From NCBI GenBank assembly GCA_963779485.1, contig CAVZYJ010000003.1:1-64000 (forward strand): 64,000 nucleotides of DNA, written 5' to 3'. Source of the stretch: CAVVJA01 sp963779485. GTDB lineage: Bacteria > Actinomycetota > Actinomycetes > Mycobacteriales > Jatrophihabitantaceae. The notes beneath the pieces are model-generated. The model was not told the DNA's origin and made no database searches. It saw only the letters and a list, made by a program, of their open reading frames with translations. The position numbers and the translations under genes were made by a program. The first letter of the stretch is position 1. Each line of letters begins with the position of its first letter. This document shows positions 59,750 to 64,000 of this stretch, piece after piece.

Positions 59750-62497
59750 GTGAGCAGCCAAGACCCCAGTGCCAGCGAACCACCACTTGTACGGCGGCAC
59801 GTACTGGAATTGCGTATTCATGGGGTCAATAACACTCCGCCCGCGGGCATGCTGGATCTCCCGGCGGATGCGGTGGAAATGGTGGCGGGCGACGAGCTGG
59901 CGAGCTTCTGGCGGCCGAAGCCGGATCGGATTGCACCGCTGACACCCCACGACCGGGGCTATGTCCGCCCGGACGTCACGCGTGAGGCGTACTCGTGGGG
60001 CGGGATGGCCCGCAACTCCGTCGGCGGCAGCTCAGGATGGCAGAAGATCCTCGCCGTCGCGGCGCGAGTCGGCTGGATGCTGTTGTTGCCCTTCGGGCTG
60101 ATCAACGTGGCGTACTGGTCCCGGCGCCTCGACGGCGGGGCCGGCCGTTCGAAGGAGACCGGCAGCGGAGCCGGCACGCTGCGCGTCCTCGGTCTGCTCA
60201 TGACATTGCTGATGTTGATCGGCGCGGCGATCCTGTCCATGGACCTCGTCGGGGTGCAGTGCTACGCCTCGCCGAAGCGCACATGCTCGAACCTGCCATC
60301 GCAGCTCGGATTCCTACAGAACTGGAACGTAGGCGAGCGACTCGCGCTGCTTAGTCTGGTGCCACTGATGTTGATCGTCGGGTTGTGGGCGTTGTCGGCG
60401 AAGACCCGCACCAGCTATGACCGATCAACCTGGGCCGACGCCGATCGCGCCGAGTCGAAGAAGCAGGTTTGGGGCGCCGCCACCGCAACCAAATCATGGC
60501 CGCTGCTGGCCACATCCGGGTTCTGGCAGCACCACGTGATCAGCGCGAAGACCGCCTTCCTGCATCTCGCCGCGGGGATGACGTTGCTGGCGATGCTCAC
60601 ATCGTGGGATGGCATCTTCGGCACCTCATCCCGCTGCACCGGGCCGTGGGACCTGATCCGCCGTGACCGGGTCTGTTGGCATCAGCTCAGCGACGGGCAT
60701 GGCCGCGGGTGGGCGGAGCTGGTGGTCTGGGTCCTCGGCGCCGTCCTGCTAGTCGTGATCTTCACGCTAACCGTACTCGGCTCGTCAGATGCCGTTGATA
60801 TCCCGCAAGATCCTCAGATCGACAAGCCGAAACACCGCGGCGTGCTGCTGGCGATCGGGGCCGCAGCCGGACTGTTCACCGTTCAGGAAGCCGTGCTCAT
60901 CTGGTGGCACGGGACAGCGTTAAGGGCGACTCACCTGGTCGGTATCTCCGCCGTATCCAACGTGCTGGCCTGTCTGCTGTTCGGCATCAGCCTGTCCGCG
61001 CTGTATTGGCGGCGCGATATCCACGGGTCGATCCCGCTCGGCATCGGCCTCGGCCTGGGCATCGGCCTGCTGCTCTGCGAGCTGCCGGGAACCGCCGGCT
61101 GGATCCTGCGGGCGATCACAATTGTGGCCATTGCTACCACCGTCTGGCTGGCGATTCGCCGCCGGAAAGGTGACGAGCGGCCGCAGCGTTACGAGGCCTG
61201 GCGCGGCTGCATTCCGGGAGTCGCCGTGCTGGTCGCATTTCTCATCGCGATGACGCTGACCACCGCGGTCGTGGTCGGTGTCGCCGACCTGCTCAACGGC
61301 GCCAACACGGCTGCGTCGCTGGCCGACACGCCGCCTGCGAGCCCCGTGCTATCCACCGGCGCGGCCGACCTTCGGGTACCCCAGCCAATCGTCTGGTTCG
61401 GGGTTGGGCTGATCATCCTCGTCGCGCTGCTGGTGCTCATTGTGCTCGTCGTCGCCGAGCTGGTACGCCGCAAGGCGACGAAAGACAACTCGATCATCGA
61501 CCCGCCACCCGTCGCCGTTGTCCCGCCGGAAACACCAACCGATGAACTGCGCGCGTCCACCGCGCGAAAGCTCGCACAGATCGCCCATCGGGGCGAGAGC
61601 GCGCTGGGACTCGTCGTAGTGCTCGGCGGTATCGGGCTGCTGATATCACTGCTTATCGCCTCCGCCTGGACCGCCCCCGCCCATCCCACCGGATGGCAGA
61701 GAGTCGCCGCTGGCGCCGTCGGACCGGGTATGTGGGTCTCGGCCACGCTTGGCGCGACCCTGATCGCCTTCGTAGCCGGCGGCAGCGCGCTCGGCAAGAC
61801 CCGTCCCTTCGGACTGCTCTGGGACGTGACCTGCTTCCTGCCACGAGCCGGACATCCGCTCGGACCACCCTGCTACGCCGAACGTGCCGTACCCGAACTC
61901 GTCGCCCGCTACAACCGATACCTCTCCCAACGCCCGGACAGCGACGTCCACGGAGACAAGATCATCCTGTCCGCTCACAGCCTCGGTGGGATCATCGCGG
62001 TCGCCAGCATCTTCGCCGTCCAAGGCGACGACAGGCGCCGACCGGCCGTTTCGGCCATCTCCCTGCTCACCTACGGCTGTCAGCTACGCGCCTACTTTGG
62101 CCGCCTCTTCCCCGAACTACTAGGCCCGAACGTGCTCGGCAATCACCCAGCACGAGCCGCCGGACTCATCAACCCGAACCCCGTCGTCGGCCGTGAACCT
62201 GCGCTCGACGGGCCCAACCCGGGCGCACTCGCCGCCCTCCTGGGCGCGACCGCCGACACCGGACGCTGGCGCAACCTTTGGCGGCGCACCGATTACCTTG
62301 GCTTCCCAGCCTTCAACGGCCTACCCGACCAAAACAACATCGACCAAGGCGCCGAGGAGATCGACCGCACCGGCTACATGCTCGGCGTCCTCACCCATTC
62401 CGACTACCCACTCACGCCCGCCTACACGACGGCACTCACCCACCTGATCGATACACCAAACGCGGGAACCCAAGGGAGCGTGGCACCACCTGTGTAA
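59750..62497 (+). CDS. Multi-spanning membrane protein with split alpha/beta-hydrolase motifs
   Basis: 915 residues from GTG 59750 after GGGAGG. The head holds LELRIHGVNNTPPAGMLDLP, like the oxyanion strand of a lipase; the tail holds YLSQRPDSDVHGDKIILSAH then SLGGIIAVASIFAVQG, a nucleophile elbow with Ser in HSLGG. In between lie about 10-12 membrane helices in pairs (for example VGWMLLLPFGLINVAYW, VLGLLMTLLMLIGAAILSMD, LVVWVLGAVLLVVIFTLTVL, VWFGVGLIILVALLVLIVLV). It appears that a membrane domain is inserted between first strand and elbow. The C-terminal His/Asp partners cannot be assigned. No known named family comes to mind. Confidence 0.6.
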   Translation: MSSQDPSASEPPLVRRHVLELRIHGVNNTPPAGMLDLPADAVEMVAGDELASFWRPKPDRIAPLTPHDRGYVRPDVTREAYSWGGMARNSVGGSSGWQKILAVAARVGWMLLLPFGLINVAYWSRRLDGGAGRSKETGSGAGTLRVLGLLMTLLMLIGAAILSMDLVGVQCYASPKRTCSNLPSQLGFLQNWNVGERLALLSLVPLMLIVGLWALSAKTRTSYDRSTWADADRAESKKQVWGAATATKSWPLLATSGFWQHHVISAKTAFLHLAAGMTLLAMLTSWDGIFGTSSRCTGPWDLIRRDRVCWHQLSDGHGRGWAELVVWVLGAVLLVVIFTLTVLGSSDAVDIPQDPQIDKPKHRGVLLAIGAAAGLFTVQEAVLIWWHGTALRATHLVGISAVSNVLACLLFGISLSALYWRRDIHGSIPLGIGLGLGIGLLLCELPGTAGWILRAITIVAIATTVWLAIRRRKGDERPQRYEAWRGCIPGVAVLVAFLIAMTLTTAVVVGVADLLNGANTAASLADTPPASPVLSTGAADLRVPQPIVWFGVGLIILVALLVLIVLVVAELVRRKATKDNSIIDPPPVAVVPPETPTDELRASTARKLAQIAHRGESALGLVVVLGGIGLLISLLIASAWTAPAHPTGWQRVAAGAVGPGMWVSATLGATLIAFVAGGSALGKTRPFGLLWDVTCFLPRAGHPLGPPCYAERAVPELVARYNRYLSQRPDSDVHGDKIILSAHSLGGIIAVASIFAVQGDDRRRPAVSAISLLTYGCQLRAYFGRLFPELLGPNVLGNHPARAAGLINPNPVVGREPALDGPNPGALAALLGATADTGRWRNLWRRTDYLGFPAFNGLPDQNNIDQGAEEIDRTGYMLGVLTHSDYPLTPAYTTALTHLIDTPNAGTQGSVAPPV

Positions 62498-62599
62498 GCG
62501 GGGGGGCCGAGTTGAAGACCGACCAAGGCGTCCGCGCGCCGGTGATTCAGCGGGACCCTATGGCGCTATCTCGCCGATAAGCGCGATTCGCGCGCGGAG

Positions 62600-63064
62600 T
62601 CAAGACACTGGGGTGAGTCGCAGCACCGGGATCTCGCGGTCGGTCTTCTGCGGGTAGGCTCCGAAACCTGGTGCCCGCGCGACGACGACCTGCTCCCATA
62701 CCTCGCTCCGCTCGTCCCCGGACAGCTGCTCGATCTTCACCTGCCGCTTCGTCCCGCCGAACTGGACCCACACCTGGTCGGGATGGGCAGCGACATTGTG
62801 ATACCAGGCCGGATGCTGCGCTGCGCCGTTCGCGGAGGCGACGACATACCAACCGCCCTGGCCATCCTCGAAGCGCGCGACCGGGTTGGTGCGCTGCCGT
62901 CCTGAGCGCGCACCGACGGTGGTGATGTAGAGCAGATCCATGCCCTGAAAGCGGTCTCCGCCGCGGCGATGTATCCGCATCATTACGGGCATCAGCAGCT
63001 TGTTGACAAGGCTAGGCGGCGTCCTGCCGCCGCGCGTGCCAGCGGGAGGTTTCTCGATTGACAT
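62600..63064 (-). CDS. Deazaflavin (F420)-dependent nitroreductase-family oxidoreductase
   Basis: 154 residues from ATG 63064. DDN-like pattern: MPVMMRIHRRGGDRFQGMDL, LYITTVGARSGRQRTNPVAR, GGWYVVASANGAAQHPAWYH, NVAAHPDQVWVQ. The GARSG(R/K)..R.P and ASxxG....PxWYxN motifs bind F420. In mycobacteria such enzymes reduce quinones and activate nitroimidazoles. Earlier ATG 63169 gives an unrelated extension. Convergent with the membrane gene. Confidence 0.88.
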   Translation of the reverse strand: MSIEKPPAGTRGGRTPPSLVNKLLMPVMMRIHRRGGDRFQGMDLLYITTVGARSGRQRTNPVARFEDGQGGWYVVASANGAAQHPAWYHNVAAHPDQVWVQFGGTKRQVKIEQLSGDERSEVWEQVVVARAPGFGAYPQKTDREIPVLRLTPVS

Positions 63065-63336
63065 GCCTTCAGTGTGCTCCGTTCCCGATCCGCACTGTCG
63101 TTCGCACGGAGACGGGCGATCTGACAGATCCGTCTGCACGAGGCCACCGACTCGCCGGTCCGTTACCAAGTCTCAATCCGGCGGCTCGGGCTTCGATGAG
63201 TCGATCGTTCACAACCGGCGTAGCAGAAAGCCTTGAAAGACATCCGGGAGGCGGTGTCGGATCGGGGCAGAGGTGTTCGTAGCAGGGGTGAGCGGCCGCC
63301 CACGAGGGGCGCCCCGACTACAGGAGATGATGTGAG
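63065..63336. promoter_or_regulatory. Divergent intergenic region before the YCII/sigma pair
   Basis: No gene. AGGAG at 63321-63325 precedes ATG 63337. No -35/-10 pair is obvious, which fits expression from an ECF-type or high-GC promoter. Confidence 0.4.
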
Positions 63337-63660
63337 ATGCAGTATCTGGTTTCCGTGATCGATGACAAGAGCAATCCCGGCCGCACGGACAGGCAGCCTG
63401 CCATCAGCGCGTTCAACGAACGACTGATCGCCGAAGGCTACTGGGTTTTCGCGGGCGGACTCGCGGACACCGACGCGGCCACGGTCATCGACAACCGGGG
63501 CGAGCAGGCGGTGTTCAGCGACGGGCCTTTCGCGGAGTCGAAGGAGTACCTCGCCGGCGTCTGGGTGTGGGAGGCCCCCGATCTGGATGTGGCGCTCAAG
63601 CTCGCCACCGAGGCGTCGAAGGTCTGCGATCGGAAGGTCGAGGTGCGGCCGTTCCAGTGA
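63337..63660 (+). CDS. YCII-related (DGPF) protein
   Basis: 107 residues, MQYLVSVIDDKSNPGRTDRQ, VFAGGLADTDAATVIDNRGE, then VFSDGPFAESKEYLAGVWVW, in which DGPF is visible, and EAPDLDVALKLATEASKVCD. The DGPF family is typically paired with ECF42 sigma factors. Here the sigma start overlaps its stop (GTGA). Role unknown; a ligand or stress-sensing link to the sigma factor is often proposed. Confidence 0.88.
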   Translation: MQYLVSVIDDKSNPGRTDRQPAISAFNERLIAEGYWVFAGGLADTDAATVIDNRGEQAVFSDGPFAESKEYLAGVWVWEAPDLDVALKLATEASKVCDRKVEVRPFQ

Positions 63661-64000
63661 GCGACGTCGAGGAGGCGATCACCCGGGCCCACCACGATGA
63701 CTGGGCGCGGGTGGTCGCCACCCTGACGAAACGGTTCGGTGACCTCGACATCGCCGAGGAGGCGGCGGCCGAGGCGTTCGCGACCGCCGTCGAGCGGTGG
63801 CCGGCTGATGGCCTACCACCCAATCCCGGTGCCTGGCTGACCACCACCGCCACCCGCAAGGCCATCGACCGGATCCGGCGGGAGATCAAGCGCGACGACA
63901 AGCAGAAGGAGGCTCGGATGTTGTACGACGACGACCCGCCCGAGCCTGTCGGCGTCATCGACGACGAGCGGCTCCGGCTGATCTTCACCTGCTGTCACCC
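63657..64000 (+). CDS. ECF42-type RNA polymerase sigma factor (5' part only)
   Basis: GTG 63657 overlaps the YCII stop. The 114 residues in the window contain sigma region 2: VSDVEEAITRAHHDDWARVV, ATLTKRFGDLDIAEEAAAEA, FATAVERWPADGLPPNPGAW and LTTTATRKAIDRIRREIKRD, then the linker ending LRLIFTCCHP. The FTCCHP motif is characteristic of this large ECF group, whose C-terminus carries a TPR-like extension instead of a classical anti-sigma partner. The rest lies beyond the window. Confidence 0.9.
   Translation, partial: MSDVEEAITRAHHDDWARVVATLTKRFGDLDIAEEAAAEAFATAVERWPADGLPPNPGAWLTTTATRKAIDRIRREIKRDDKQKEARMLYDDDPPEPVGVIDDERLRLIFTCCH

Overview
The window is a high-GC chromosomal segment of an actinobacterium. 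GTG starts are frequent and short GTGA or ATGA overlaps couple genes. Families typical of actinomycetes are present: F420/deazaflavin enzymes, a BTAD (SARP-type) regulator, MMPL transport, luciferase-like monooxygenases and an ECF sigma factor paired with a YCII/DGPF protein. Genus cannot be told from sequence alone. No rRNA operon, complete tRNA, CRISPR array or complete insertion sequence was found.

Region 1 (1-14.7 kb) looks like a repeatedly used integration site. Two separate copies of the 3' half of a tRNA-Val (anticodon GAC) lie at 458-503 and 9133-9178. Three sets of GTGCAAC repeats resemble integrase arm sites. A tyrosine integrase lacking its N-terminal domain sits at 13.6-14.3 kb with three small element genes downstream. 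Between these scars are an FMN reductase, broken isochorismatase and alcohol dehydrogenase genes, a MarR-controlled operon (F420-type reductase, LigB dioxygenase, hydrolase), a broken quinone reductase, a cyclic-nucleotide-domain histidine kinase and a hemerythrin protein.

Region 2 (15-30 kb) mixes intact and decaying genes. Intact: an M48-like membrane protein without the zinc motif, a YdcF protein, a disulfide reductase/VOC/NADP-binding operon, a truncated pentapeptide-repeat protein and a second copy of a 75-aa element protein. Broken: FAD monooxygenase, MpaB oxygenase, SAM methyltransferase, LLM oxidoreductase, VOC, redoxin and an integrase remnant.

Region 3 (30-43 kb) holds a beta-lactamase-fold lipoprotein, an 1153-aa protein joining a SARP/BTAD regulator to a beta-propeller and an ABC substrate-binding domain, an MMPL transporter, a beta-carbonic anhydrase, a betaine-type substrate-binding protein flanked by 82-bp direct repeats, and a CaiB-type CoA transferase.

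Region 4 (43-64 kb) holds small enzymes and regulators: VOC, P-loop kinase, GrpB, a putative zinc protease, a TetR/hydrolase divergon with two matched operators, LacI, a frameshifted SagB-type oxidoreductase and a coupled LLM/ABC-exporter operon. It ends with a seven-repeat propeller protein, a multi-spanning membrane protein with split alpha/beta-hydrolase motifs, a deazaflavin reductase, and a YCII/ECF sigma pair cut by the window end.

About twenty genes carry frameshifts, internal deletions or stops, while the largest genes (3.5, 2.7 and 2.2 kb) are open throughout. This favours real decay over uniform sequencing error, although several breaks fall in G runs and could be base-call errors.
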